This document shows, piece after piece, positions 10,641 to 22,845 of a DNA stretch of 64,000 nucleotides. The notes beneath the pieces are model-generated. The model ran no database searches. It saw only the letters and a program-made list of their open reading frames with translations, and was not told where the DNA came from. The position numbers and the translations under genes are program-made. How positions within the stretch are numbered: the first letter of the stretch is position 1; every line of letters starts with the position of its first letter. The DNA comes from Anaeramoeba flamelloides (lineage: Eukaryota; Metamonada; Anaeramoebidae). The stretch lies in contig JANTQA010000012.1 of the NCBI GenBank assembly GCA_027625915.1, positions 7,400,501-7,464,500 of the forward strand, written 5' to 3'.

Positions 10641-12109
10641 GTTTTGATGATAACATGCTTAATTCACAATTAAGTTACAAAAATCGAGATTATTTCAATC
10701 AAATCGCGATATATCAGAAATTCGTAATATTCAATATTATCGCGATAATACAGTATCTAATTTCTGGTACAAACTTTCAACAAAATTTAAGGTACAATAA
10801 AAATCTCAAATTGAGGCATAATATTTGAAATTTTTTTTTTACACAAATCGTTTTCCTAGAATCCAAATTAGGCGTCCTAATTTGTGATTTTTATTGTAAT
10901 TTAAATTTAATTACAGTTTTTGCCTTAAAAGTTGAACTAGCTGTATAAAAAAACGCAATATTCTATAAAAACATGATAATTATTATAAAATCGTGATAAA
11001 TGCCAAAAAATCTTGATTAAAAAGTAATCGTGATATACTATTTGATGGGTTTTTGGGCTAATTGAGAAATATTTTTCAAAAAAAATTTTTTTGATCAAAA
11101 AATTGATTATGTGGTATAAAAGATATTCTTTGAAAAAACAAAAAAAAAAAGATACTTGATTCAATTAAGGATCAGATCAAAAAGTTTTATTGTGTTTTAA
11201 TTTGGTTTGGTTGTCAAACCTATCGATCCTTTAAGATTAACAACAACAATAATAACTAAAGATAAATAAATATTATCTCAGTAAATCGTGGTGTTGGAAA
11301 TTGTTTTGAATAAAAAGAGCTTCTAAAACAACCAACCCTTTATCTGTTCTTTAAAGAATGTATTCTTGGGTTTAAAAATTTTCAATATTCTCAGAAAGCT
11401 AAAAGGAGTTGAATAACTTTTCAAAAGCTTTCACTAGAACCTAAGAGCATGATCACCAATTATTGAGATTTTTTGGACAATTTTTATCTTATTCTTGTTC
11501 TTCTTCTTTGAGCATCTTTGTATTGGACAGAAAACACAATGAGAGCTTAAAGGATTTTGTTTGATCGATCACTAATAAGAAGTAAAATTACTCTTTATTG
11601 TTTTTAGTTGTATTAAAATTGTGAAGGTAACAACTCCATTTTATAAAAACACATCTATCTTATATTCAAGTGTATTGTTGAAATGGATAATTATTAGTTT
11701 TATCATAAAATTTGTTTGAGATTTTATATTTTGTTAAAAAAAAACAAAAATGAAAACAAAAAATTTTGTTTTCCCGCAACAAACAAACTCATCCACTTCA
11801 TAATAATTTTCTGCCTTTCAAAACTTTCAAACACTTGAAGACAATTCACAACCCTTATAAACACATTCATACATTTTTAATCTTGAAAAATGTTGATAAA
11901 GTCTCAAGGCTTTGTAAAAGTCAAGAGATTTTTTTAAGGTGATTTCAAAAAAAATAATTTTTCATTTTTTCGCGATAATGTGAATAACACCATAATATGG
12001 AATATCGCGATTATATGATTTTTCGCCATAAAGTTGGACTAATCCAGATTTTTAAATACTATCTAGATTTTATTGTTAATAATATAATAATATATGTTAT
12101 CATCAAAAC
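10641..12109. mobile_element. 1.47 kb inverted-repeat element containing a nested MITE
   Basis: GTTTTGATGATAACAT at 10641-10656 recurs as its reverse complement at 12094-12109. Inside each end lies a block rich in ATCGCGAT (about 10703-10750 and 11966-12030), again in opposite orientation. MITE M3 copy 1 is inserted at 10752-10943. M2 copy 1 ends eleven bases upstream of this element. No coding frame was seen. The arms are more diverged than those of the MITEs, so boundaries are approximate. Confidence 0.55.
10752..10943. mobile_element. 192 bp Tc1/mariner-type MITE (family M3), copy 1
   Basis: Starts CAGTATC and ends CTAGCTG with TA on both flanks (10750-10751 and 10944-10945). The subterminal motifs AAACTTTCAACAAAATTTAAG and AATCTCAAATTGAGGCA match the copies at 35517-35710 and 45539-45733. 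Confidence 0.7.
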
Positions 12110-13279
12110 CTCTATTTTCATACCAACTAAAAAATGGAATTTATAAAAAATAAAAAGATTGATCAAAAAAACATTTATACAAATCATTTATTTATTGATC
12201 TTATCTATAAAATTTAATACAATCACCTCTTGTTAATTTGGTTTTTTTTTAATTCTTCATGGGAATACTTTTGTTTGTAAAATTTTTGAGAAACAAAAAA
12301 CTTTTTATTTTTCTCAAGAATTTCCAAAATGAATTTAAAAATCCCATCTTCATTTAATTATCTAATTCTTGATTGAGTTCAGAAAATAGGATATTTATTA
12401 AATTCCTCATCTGACGTGAACATTTATTCGCTAGATTCATTTTATTTGATAATTATTTATTTTCCATTAAAATTTAGAACTCAAAATTATTATGAATCTG
12501 ATTGAAATTTTAACCAATTTTTTCTTTTATTTTGGGTTGAATTTTTTGTAATCGTTTTTTTTGATTTTCAAAACCTTATTTTATCTTTTGAAACATTATT
12601 CTTTATTTTGGGTTTGTTTGATAAAAATATATGAAAAAAGAATTTTGAAAGAAATATTTTAGTAAAATATAATAAATAATAATAGGGCAAGAAACTAAAG
12701 GTCGTAAATTGTTTGGATTCATACAAATTTAGAAAATAAAGAAAAAAAATTGTCGAAAATAGGTTTTGATATATCATTTTTTTTTCTATGTTCAATTATA
12801 ATAAATTTATTTGGAATAGGTGATCTTTTGTGTTTGGCTATCTAAAGGAAAATATTTGTTTAAAAGGCAGATATTTTAGGGTATTTTTTTAATTTACCTT
12901 TTTATTAATTTCGCTCATTTGTGGAAACACATTTTTAGATCCAAAACCTAATAGAATAAAAACTAAAAATTTAATCAAAAAAAATATTTTAACAACCGAA
13001 AAATAAAAGATTCAACTCTGAAAATTTTTAATTCATTTCACAAATAGAATTGCGAATATATTTTTGACTTTCAAAGTTTCAATATCTGGTGAAACACTCA
13101 AAAAAATTTTTTTCAATACTGTTCACACAATTAATTTTTTTCAAAATATTAAAATATACTTATTTCCTTAAAACCCTTTTTTTTACAATCTGAAATGAAA
13201 TTTCTGTTCCATTTATTTTACAACACACAGAAGTTTATAAACAAAAGATTAAATTTTCAAAATTTCACAAAAAATACAT

Positions 13280-13600
13280 TCAATCTAAAGATAGAAAATT
13301 TTTTCTTCAGTGACTAGTAAACAAAAAAAATATCTTCAACATAATTTAGTGTCAAATTCAAAAAAAATTACGTTATCTTGAAATTGAGAAATAATGTAAA
13401 AATATGATTACTAGAAAATCAGACACAATTTCAGAGCTATTTTCAGAAACGAATTATTGTTTTTAAAAGTTTGATCCGTTTGTCTCATTTTTTTAAAATT
13501 TCAAAACCCAAACCATATTTCTGAATTATTTAAAAATAAAAATATTTTCTTAAAACAAGAATGAAATCTTATGTCTTTTAAAGGAAGTGTACAAAAATAC
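13280..13600 (+). repeat. Interspersed repeat family E, copy 2
   Basis: Diverged copy of about 8940-9300, carrying the same CAGAAACGAATTATTG and TTTCTGAATTATTT landmarks in the same order and at similar spacing. No conserved frame. Confidence 0.5.
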
Positions 13601-15869
13601 ACTTTATAAATAAAACCCAAAAGTTCTAAAATAACCCAGTATAAAAAATCCACTTAATACCAAAAAAAATACAATAATTATTTTAAAATTTGAAAAAATA
13701 TATTGTTTGAATCAAAGAACAGTTCAAATCAATTTTTTCACTTTATTGAAATAAAAAAAAAAGGAGAAAAAAAAACCAAACAATTAAATTAAACATTCTT
13801 CCAAAACACTTTTTTCAAAAACTGTAAAAATAAACTTTTAATCGAATGAAATTCCTTTTTATTAGATTATTTATAACCAATAATTAATAACCTAATCTTA
13901 AATTTACCAATGGATATTACCAGCCGAAAGATTAAACGTATCAATAGAATTTACAATTATTTCTCAATTTTAAAAGATTTTCAAACAAATAAAACCAATT
14001 CAAACTAATAATTCAAATGAAAAAAAAAAAAAAAAAAAGATATTATCAAATAACTGATTTTGATAACAATAGTTTCTTATTTATACTCTGAATATTTGAA
14101 AAAGAATATTGCCTAATCTTTTAAATTTCAAGAAATTTAATAAATATGTGTAAATAAAATAGATGAACATTTTTTTTTTGTTCAAAAAATATTCAATATT
14201 CTATTTTTTTTTTTTTTTTTTTAAAATAAGATTAAAGATTTGTTGTTAGTTTTTCAATACAGACTTTTGGTAATTATTAAAAGTGAGATTTCTTCAAAAA
14301 TAATAATTTTTACAAATATTTCTTTTTCTAAATCGATCAAAAAATCCAAATAAAAAAGGATCAAGATCTTTTGAATTAAATTATATTGTGAAAAAAATGA
14401 ACTCTTTTAAAATGATAATTCGTTTCTCTAATGTTGATAAATGATGTTGAATATCTAGAGGTTTAATTAGATCCACATATAAAGAATTACTCTATTACCA
14501 CAATAAAACAATAGATAAGAGTTACTATTCCCTTTAATAAACAAAATTTACTTTTTATAAAAATTGGATGGATAATGAAAAATTTCAAACAAATTAAATT
14601 TATAATTTACAATTTTCACACAAATTCATATTAATTAACCTTCAAAAATAATTTTTAGTATTTTTACGATTGATGGGGCAATTTTATGTTATTTTATCCC
14701 AATAAAAAAAAATCAGTGTTTAATTTCAATGAGCATTTGTTATTGTTGGACAAAAATATATCTTTTAATCACTGAAATTAATAACCAAAATGAAAAATTA
14801 ATTTGGTAAATATTTTCCCATGTGTATTCCTATTTACTTATTATGTCAGATTGTAAACTAGAACATAAAAAAAATCCCCAAATGTTAATTTTTAATAGTA
14901 CTCTTTAATAAAAAATTGAGTAATTGTTGTTTCAACAATAGTTATAATAGACTTTTCAGAGTAATTTGAACATTGTATAATAAATACAATATACAAACTA
15001 TCAAAACACGCTTTGATTCTTCAGTAAATTTATGATGAGGTTAATCATTTAACGAAGTGTGTACATTTTACCATTTTTAAAAAGTTTAATAGAGTAGAAC
15101 CTTATTGAAAAAACATTTTTTTTTGATTGCCTCCAGATATTGAAACTTTGAAACCAAAACACCATTAATTCACTAGTCTATTCGAGAAAAGAATCAAAGT
15201 AATTCAGAGTTGAATCTTAAATTTTTCGATTTTTTGAACATTTTTTTTTGATTCAAATATTCCTTTTATTAAATTATGTTTTTGATCTAGAAATATGTTT
15301 ATGTTTATGGAAATAATTGAAATTATTCAAAGAATAAACTAAAAAATTGAACTGAAGATTTGTATTTTAAAAAAATATTTTCTTTGAGTATACTAAAAAT
15401 GAAAGATCACCTTCATAAAGAAATTTATTGAAATATAGAATGAAAATAAAACTTCAACCGACCAAAACATATTTTCGAAGATTTTTTTCATTACCTTCTT
15501 AATTTGGATGAATCCAAACAACTGTTTTGCCTTGTATTTCTCACCCAATAGCAGGTTATAATTATTTTACAAAACATTATTTTACATTTTTATTTTCAAA
15601 TATTTTTATCAAAAAATATCAAAATAAATGATAATGTTTTAAAAATTAAAATAAAAATTGTGAAAATCAAATAAAAGTTAAAAAAGATTTAAATCAAAAG
15701 AAAAAGAAAATTTTAGAAAAAATTTCAATCAAATTCTGAATTATTTGAGTTTTCAATTTAATTGAAAATAAATAATTATCAAATCAAACAAATAGACCCA
15801 AAAAATATTTATTTCTAAAGTAGGATTAAAAAAATATCCAATTTTTTGAATTCAAACTAGAATTAAATG

Positions 15870-16450
15870 AAAAAAAACCCCAATTCAAAATTTTTAACAT
15901 ACCAAAATTCGATTTGTGAAAAAAAAAACTTATTTAACCACTTCTCGAAGATTTACCAAATTAGAACCATTCACTAATTGAAATGTTAACACCTTTTTAT
16001 AAAATAAAATACTCACAAAACAATAAATAAATAATTATCAATACAAATAAATCATGGGTGTGTTAAAAATTTTGGAGAGAGCAAAACAAAAAAATACATT
16101 AGTAAATTTGTTGAAATTCTATTAGGAATATTGATCGATCAAAGGTTAGATACTACCAACTAATTTTATTTGAGTTCTTCTATTTGGAACAACTCGACTT
16201 TAACATAATATAAACCTTTTAGAAAAATTTTGATCGAACGAAACAAGTAACGTAATTCGAACAATGAAATGAAAACAAAAACTAAAAGATGAAAAAATGA
16301 TTATCATATTTTACAAAAATCAAAATTATCTCAAATTTCAATGAAATTGTATTATTGTGATTGTTTGGAATGTTTTAGCTGTGTGGAAAATTTTGAATTT
16401 TAGTTTATAATTTTTATAATCTGTTTGGAAATTCTTCAGAAATAAATCGA
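15870..16450 (+). repeat. Interspersed repeat family D, copy 1
   Basis: Matches 42380-42760 on the same strand: TTAGTAAATTTGTTGAAAT, GATAC-ACCAACTAAT and ACGAAA followed by GAAATGAAAACAAAA, ending near TTTTGGAATTTTA-T. The left part (15880-16055) matches about 29800-30000 in reverse orientation through AATTAGTGAATGGTTCTAA and GATTTATTTGT-TTGATAATT. No coding capacity was seen. Confidence 0.7.
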
Positions 16451-17168
16451 ATTTGTAAATCAAAAATTTCCCAAACAAAAGTTTTTCCACAAAGAATGAA
16501 AAATAGAAAGAAGTGAAGTAGAAGATTTATATTTTCAATTTTAAAGATAAAATAAAGAAATAAATGATTTTTATTTATGATTTCAAGTCAATTTTTTCAT
16601 TTTTTTTGAAAAATCCATTTTTTAATTAACATAAAAATAAATTATATTTAGATATATTACACTCTGGTATTTATTAAAATGCCAATATATTTGGTTAAAG
16701 AAATGATTTGAAGAATTCAGTTTTGTATAAATGGTGACACTCCTTAATTTGTAAATATACTTACCCCCTTAAAGTAAAAAAATTAATATCTTAACTAAGA
16801 TCAAGTATAAAAGAAAATTTTTCTTGATTGGGCAAAATAAACAATCTCATTCGAACTATAATTGACTAACAAACTAACTAACAGAAATTCTTAATAAAAA
16901 TTTGGCATGCACTCATCACTTGACACCCATTTTTTCCAATTTCCTTATTTTTAACAAAACATTAATTAAAATATTTTTAATTTTTTAAATAATTAAACAT
17001 CACACCAAACCCGATCAGAAATACTTGACGACAAAACAACAAAGATGTTTCTTCAGCACATCTCCCAAGTTACGCCAAACCAACAAAGATCGAGTTTGTT
17101 TTTTTTTATTTATTTTTTTTTTGACAATTATTTTTTCAATCCTCAACCGATTGAATCCAACAATTTCT

Positions 17169-20100
17169 ATGATCCATTTTCTTTCTCGTGATCTTAATAC
17201 CAAATTATTAGAGACTAACGTTCTTGTGAGTTTTCCACTAACCCTCAAAAAAAGTTATATTTCCCAGCTACTTGATTATATCAACAAATGCACAAAGGTT
17301 GATCAATTAATCACGAGCACATTCCATTTAAAATGGTTTTTAGAAATTACCGGGCAAGCATTTTCTTTGCCCATCGAAGAACATTTGATCATCTCACAAG
17401 CAATCCAATTGTATCATTCGTGGGTTATTGGTGACAATCTTCCTGATGTTTTTGACAACAAAAGAGATTATTTTTTAAAAGAAATTTTCGGTCATTTATC
17501 ACTTCTTTTCAAACCGAGAGAGAATTTGTCCAAAGAGCTGAGCAGTAAGCACATAGAATTGTGCAAAGATGTTATTTCCATTTTCAACCGATTCGGAACA
17601 AAAGAAAAGGATTATATTAGTGGCGAGACATGGTGTTATTTGCTGAACATTTTAATGGGCATTACAGATTCTCTCATCAGAAACGAGGGAACAGTAACAG
17701 AGCCTATTCTTTCTGAAATTTTCCCAGTCCACATGCTCAAAGTATTAACTCTTTTTCCTTATTTTTGGTTTTTGTTGAAGGGTTAACACCTGGCGTTTGT
17801 GCCTGCTTTTAATCTTGCCTTTTCTTTCTTTTTTTTTTTTTTTTTTTTGCAAAACAAATTATTTCCTGTTTTAGTTATTATTCGAATTATGGCTGATTTC
17901 AGAGACTCAAGATCTTAAATCTTGGCAATTGCTGAAAAATTTAGCCAGAGATTGGGTAAATAGAAAAGAGACAATAATACAATGGTCGTCAACAATATTC
18001 GGATTACTAAATAGAGTTATTAGCATCCTTTATGGTAGTTTTGAAGGAACAGAATCGGTTGCTATTGCATTGTAATTCTTTCTTTCTTTCATTCTTTAAT
18101 TTTCATTCAGCCATCAAAAAAATATTTTCATTATTAAATTTAAATCAGAGGCTTGAAATAAATCACTAATATACAACACAAGGTATAAAACCCTAGTCTT
18201 GGTTATGATTCAATTGATCTTGAAATATATTTTTAAAAATAGCCAATTTGCACGAGAACAAAAATGATCTGAATTTAAGGCAGTTTTTGAAGGGAACGTC
18301 TAACGAAAATAACAAATGATTTGATTTAATGACTACGTTTGCAATTTACCAATTTGTCTCAACACCATTTGTTCCAATCTCATTTCAAATGTAAAGGAAT
18401 GATCTTCAAAATATTCTCCCATTTGGATCAAAAAATCATTTTATTTCATTTTTTAAATTAAAAATTAACAAGAAATTTTGAGATACGTGAACCCGAACAC
18501 TCTTGTTAAGGAACGTGAAAATGAAAAAAAAAAAAATAATCACGATTTTTTAACATTAAAAACACCTCTCAATAAATAACACAAACTTTAAATCTAAATG
18601 ATCGTATTGTCAATGATTTTTGATAATTGAATTTCTTTGAATTGTTATATTGTCTCCACAAACCATTACCCGTTCCAGCACTACTGTGAAAATTTATAAG
18701 ACATAGAAATTGGTTGTCTATTAAAAAATTGTGTTTTTTGAAAATAGAAAATTCAATTTCGATCAGAAGATAAAAATTTCAACTTCTCTTACTTCATTTG
18801 AGTTATTTTTTTTTATAAAAACAAAGACAAAAATTAAATTTTCTTAAGAATTGAAATCACAGAAACCATGGAAACTTGATTGTATATTTTCGATCTTTAT
18901 TTTTAAATTGTTAAAATCTGAGATTTTAACAATTTTGAAAATTGAAGATCCACATTAATCTAAGTATTTTAATGAATTTGTTTGTCAATTCCCAAAATAA
19001 AAAAATGTATAACTTATTTTTAATCTTATATCATAAATTTTATGGTTTATGATTAGCTTTAATAACCCTTTTACGGTTTGTTGTACAAAATAACATTTCA
19101 GAATAGAAAATCAATTTCTAGATCTTATAAATTTTCACGGTAGGGCTGGAACGACTGTATCAATTATTACAAAGGAACTGTGATTTAGTCTTATTTTTTT
19201 TTTTTTGGTTTTTGTTTTTCCTTGAATTAAATCTCCCAGCCATGGCTAAGAGGAGAGTGTATCCTCAAATTGTTTGTGGAACAAAATAACCCATGTCAAA
19301 CGTACTTTATATTTTTTGTGCTTTTTGATAAAATTTTTTTTGTTTGGATCGTTTCTCTCAAAACACAATTTGTTGTATCAAGAGAAATTGGGTTGAGGTT
19401 TTTGTGGTAAAAGTTTTGAAGAATTTTTCATTTAAAGGCTCTTTTTGGAATTAAATTTGCAAAAATTAGTCAGTTTTTTTTTATTTAAAAAAAATTTCTT
19501 TGTCAGTTGAAGAAAAAATGATCTTTCTATTTGTGGGAATGAGGAATTTTGGTGGATTTAATACAATACCAAACCAATTACCGTGCCATTATTCAAAAAT
19601 CTCTTTGTTTTAAAATAACAAAGGTATATTTATCTAAAAATTTCACTTATCTCCTTATTTGATATTTGAAAACAAAATTTAGAACCTTCTCAGCTTAACT
19701 CACAACCCAAAAAAAAAAATATAGAAAACTCCAGCATCGTCTCAAGGTTTCTAAAAATTGTTTTAAAGTTAAAATTTCTCAAAAAGTCGATTTTTGCCAA
19801 CCTTCTTTTTCATTTTTTGATATCACAGAAATCACAGATACAAGACTGAAAAAATTTAGAAAAATTTTGAAATTTTTTCCTTCTTAGATCTCGCTGAATA
19901 AAAAATTGTGAGATTTAACAATCACCAAACCCTGATAAAAACACACAATACTTAAAATTTGAATTGCAAACGTAGTCGTTAAAACCAATAGAATTTTTTA
20001 CATGAAATCTAAATTGAGCCAGTTAATTGAATTTACCAAGTAAAAAAGGAGGAAATTTTTTTTGAAAATTTATTAAAATAAATGAAAAATGTCCAAAAAT

Positions 20101-22806
20101 AAATGAAAAATAAAAGAAAAGTTATTGAATTTTCTAATGAGAATATTTATTTTTTGATTGTTTTGTGTGAGAAAGGAAAAATACCAATACCAAAAATGGA
20201 AAAGATAGGAAAAAAGATAAAAAGAGATAGAAATAGAAATGAAGCAATCAAATTTTTTTTTTAGATACAACCATTAAACAAATCTTCTATAGCCATTGTT
20301 TCGTGAAGTTTTTCTTGCCTAACCCCAAAATTTATTTTAATACAAGCCCTACTATTATTATTTTATTTTGGACTTTAGGTGCCACTTTTTTTTATTTTTA
20401 GATACTTTTTACTGTTGTTTAGAATAAGAAAAAAAATATAAAAAAAAAAACTCAAAAGCAAACTAAAAAGAGCAAAAATTAAGCCAAAATTCTATTACGT
20501 AATTATTTCAAAACCAAAACAACAAACAATTCCCAAAAATATCAAGTAAAAAAATAAAAAAATGCAAATCGGTAAAATTTTTTTTCTAAAACTAATAGAA
20601 AAACTTAATAACATTTTTTATAAAAAAACTATGAGTGATTAAATATATATATATATATATACATATTTATATTTGTTCTAAACTATTTTCCAGTCAAAGA
20701 GGACCAGTTGTAGTGAGTGAAATACACGTGTTTAAAGGATTTGCCTGGATATTAGAAGGAAAAAATTGACTTTGGATATTTTCAAAATTAAAATCATTTT
20801 TTCACATTTTTGCACATTTTTGATTTTTTTTTTCGATTTTTTTTACACCTAATTCGTTTCAAAATTTTTTTTTATTGAAAGATCAATAGTCACCAAGTAA
20901 AAATGTGTTATTCTAAAGGTTAATTGAAACCATGGAAATGATTGTTGAGAAATCATATTGATTTCTATTGGAATTTTATTCAATCTTTGATTTTGATATT
21001 TGATTAATAAAGGTGACAAATTTTCACTTCATTTTCATTTCCTTTTTCAAATAGAGACCACAAATACCAACACACTCCGTTTGGGGGCTTGATTTCGAAA
21101 AGAAAAGTATGGAAAATGAAGTGAAAATTGTTTCTTATTTATTATTCAAATTCCAATAGAAGTTCATTTCGAACATCGTTGTTTTTCTCAATAGGTCACT
21201 AAGAATTTGAGTTTTTCAATTTTTAAGAAAATTTATTGATTAATTAGTTTTCTTTCAGACATATATCAACAATTCTTTGATGATTTGTATTATTCTGCTT
21301 CTTTCTTATTTTTTCTACAAAGGTCAATTATATAAAATAATTGATATTTGAAAAAAATGTTGGATCCCTTTGACTGAAACAAAGTTTATTTTCTTTTTTT
21401 ATTTTCTTTTTATTAATATCTAATAATGAATCTATTAATTTAATCTTCTAAAAAATTTTTTAAATTGAAATAGGCCATCGCCACCAGATACTACTTTTCA
21501 TCCATCATTTATTAACATTTCAGATGAAAAAGTAATTTTTTCTTGGGAAAAAATATTAAGTAAGTTTTCTTAAAATATTTTCAGTTTTATTTTCAATATT
21601 ATCAATAATGATAACAAATTATGATAAATCAAATTTACTTATTATTATTTTGAAAATAGATATTTTAGGAAATCCAAATGATTTTAAATCACCAGAACTT
21701 TTCCATTTAGCAATGAGTGGCTTAAAAGACATTGTAACATTATTATTAGGTGTCGGTAATAAACAAGAATATAAAAAAACAAATAAAAGATTTCTTCTTT
21801 CCGATCAGCCAAGTGGGAATTCCATTTTAAAAATATTTGGACAATGGCCCATTGAAGCAGTGTTTCTTAATAGAACTGGCTTTGAAGAGGGAACCTCCGT
21901 GGCATATTCAATTCTTTGTAAAATATTTACTGCTTATCAAAGCCAGCCTATCCACGATGAATATCTTTATAAATTCTATTCATTTATTGTATATTCTTTC
22001 GAAAACGAACAAGAATTTTCTGAAGCTTCTTGTTCAATTATTATGAATACTGAAACAATTTTTTTAACCAAATTAAGAGGATTATTTATTCTGATTCCCT
22101 ATTATTTGAAAATAATTAATAAAATTTTATTAAAAGTAAGTCTTCTTGTTTATCATTTAAATTTTCAAATATAAATTTTAAAAAAAATATTTATACACTA
22201 ACATCAACTATAAATTCTTGTTATTCGTATAAAATCCCCTTTTATTAATTCATTTATTGTTTGATTAACATTTATATTTATATTTACATTTACACCAACC
22301 TTAATATTAACATTCACATTCACATTCACATTAATAACACATTCACATTAATATTAATATTAATATTTAAAGCCAAAACCAACTTTTAAAATAACTGTAC
22401 CATTATCTACAATGCGTAGATCTGCTTTATTGATTTTAAAAACTTTGGTTTGTTTACCAAACCATTTCCCAGATCTAAAAATCCCACAAATCGTAGGATA
22501 TACAAATGATAATGTTTCTGATTTTCATTTTATTTCTACTCTTCGCTATACTGTAATTAAAGGATTTCCTCATGAAACTGATCCAACAAATGCAAAAATC
22601 TTTTTTTGGCTAATGGGATATTTAATTTTTGCAACTATTAAAAAACAATCGACCGTTGTGCCATTAATTATATTAACAATTCAAAAATATTTATGTGCTC
22701 CAACACCCGTTCAAGAATCTTGGCCAATTGATGTGATTTTAGCTTCATTTGATTTGCTTCGAACAATTACTCCATTGGTTGATCAGATTAATGAATGCTC
22801 TACAGT

Positions 22807-22845
<39 letters not shown>

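Larger units (their letters stand above)
7820..17168. other. 9.3 kb divergent intergenic region filled with inverted-repeat elements
   Basis: This lies between the 5' ends of the ML-domain gene (-) and the RalGAP-like gene (+). Besides the elements listed separately (9446-9979, 10114-10630, 10641-12109, 15870-16450, 8940-9300 and 13280-13600), the sequence is AT-rich with many A and T runs and shows no codon-like stretch. Both genes' promoters must lie here, but no recognisable promoter motif was seen. Confidence 0.5.
18072..21473 (+). other. 3.4 kb intron of the RalGAP-like gene
   Basis: Lies between exon 2 (ends GCATT, donor GTAATT) and exon 3 (acceptor AAATAG), phase 2 on both sides. It carries an inverted-repeat element (18326-19983) with a nested M2 MITE, a (TA)n microsatellite at about 20643-20660, and repeat family C (20670-21400). 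No exon-like sequence was seen inside. Confidence 0.8.

Noticed and set aside
17025-17168. N-terminal extension of the RalGAP-like protein from 17025
   Set aside because: It would begin with TTG and run through a poly-T stretch giving a Phe/Ile-rich peptide with no family resemblance. The first in-frame ATG is at 17169.
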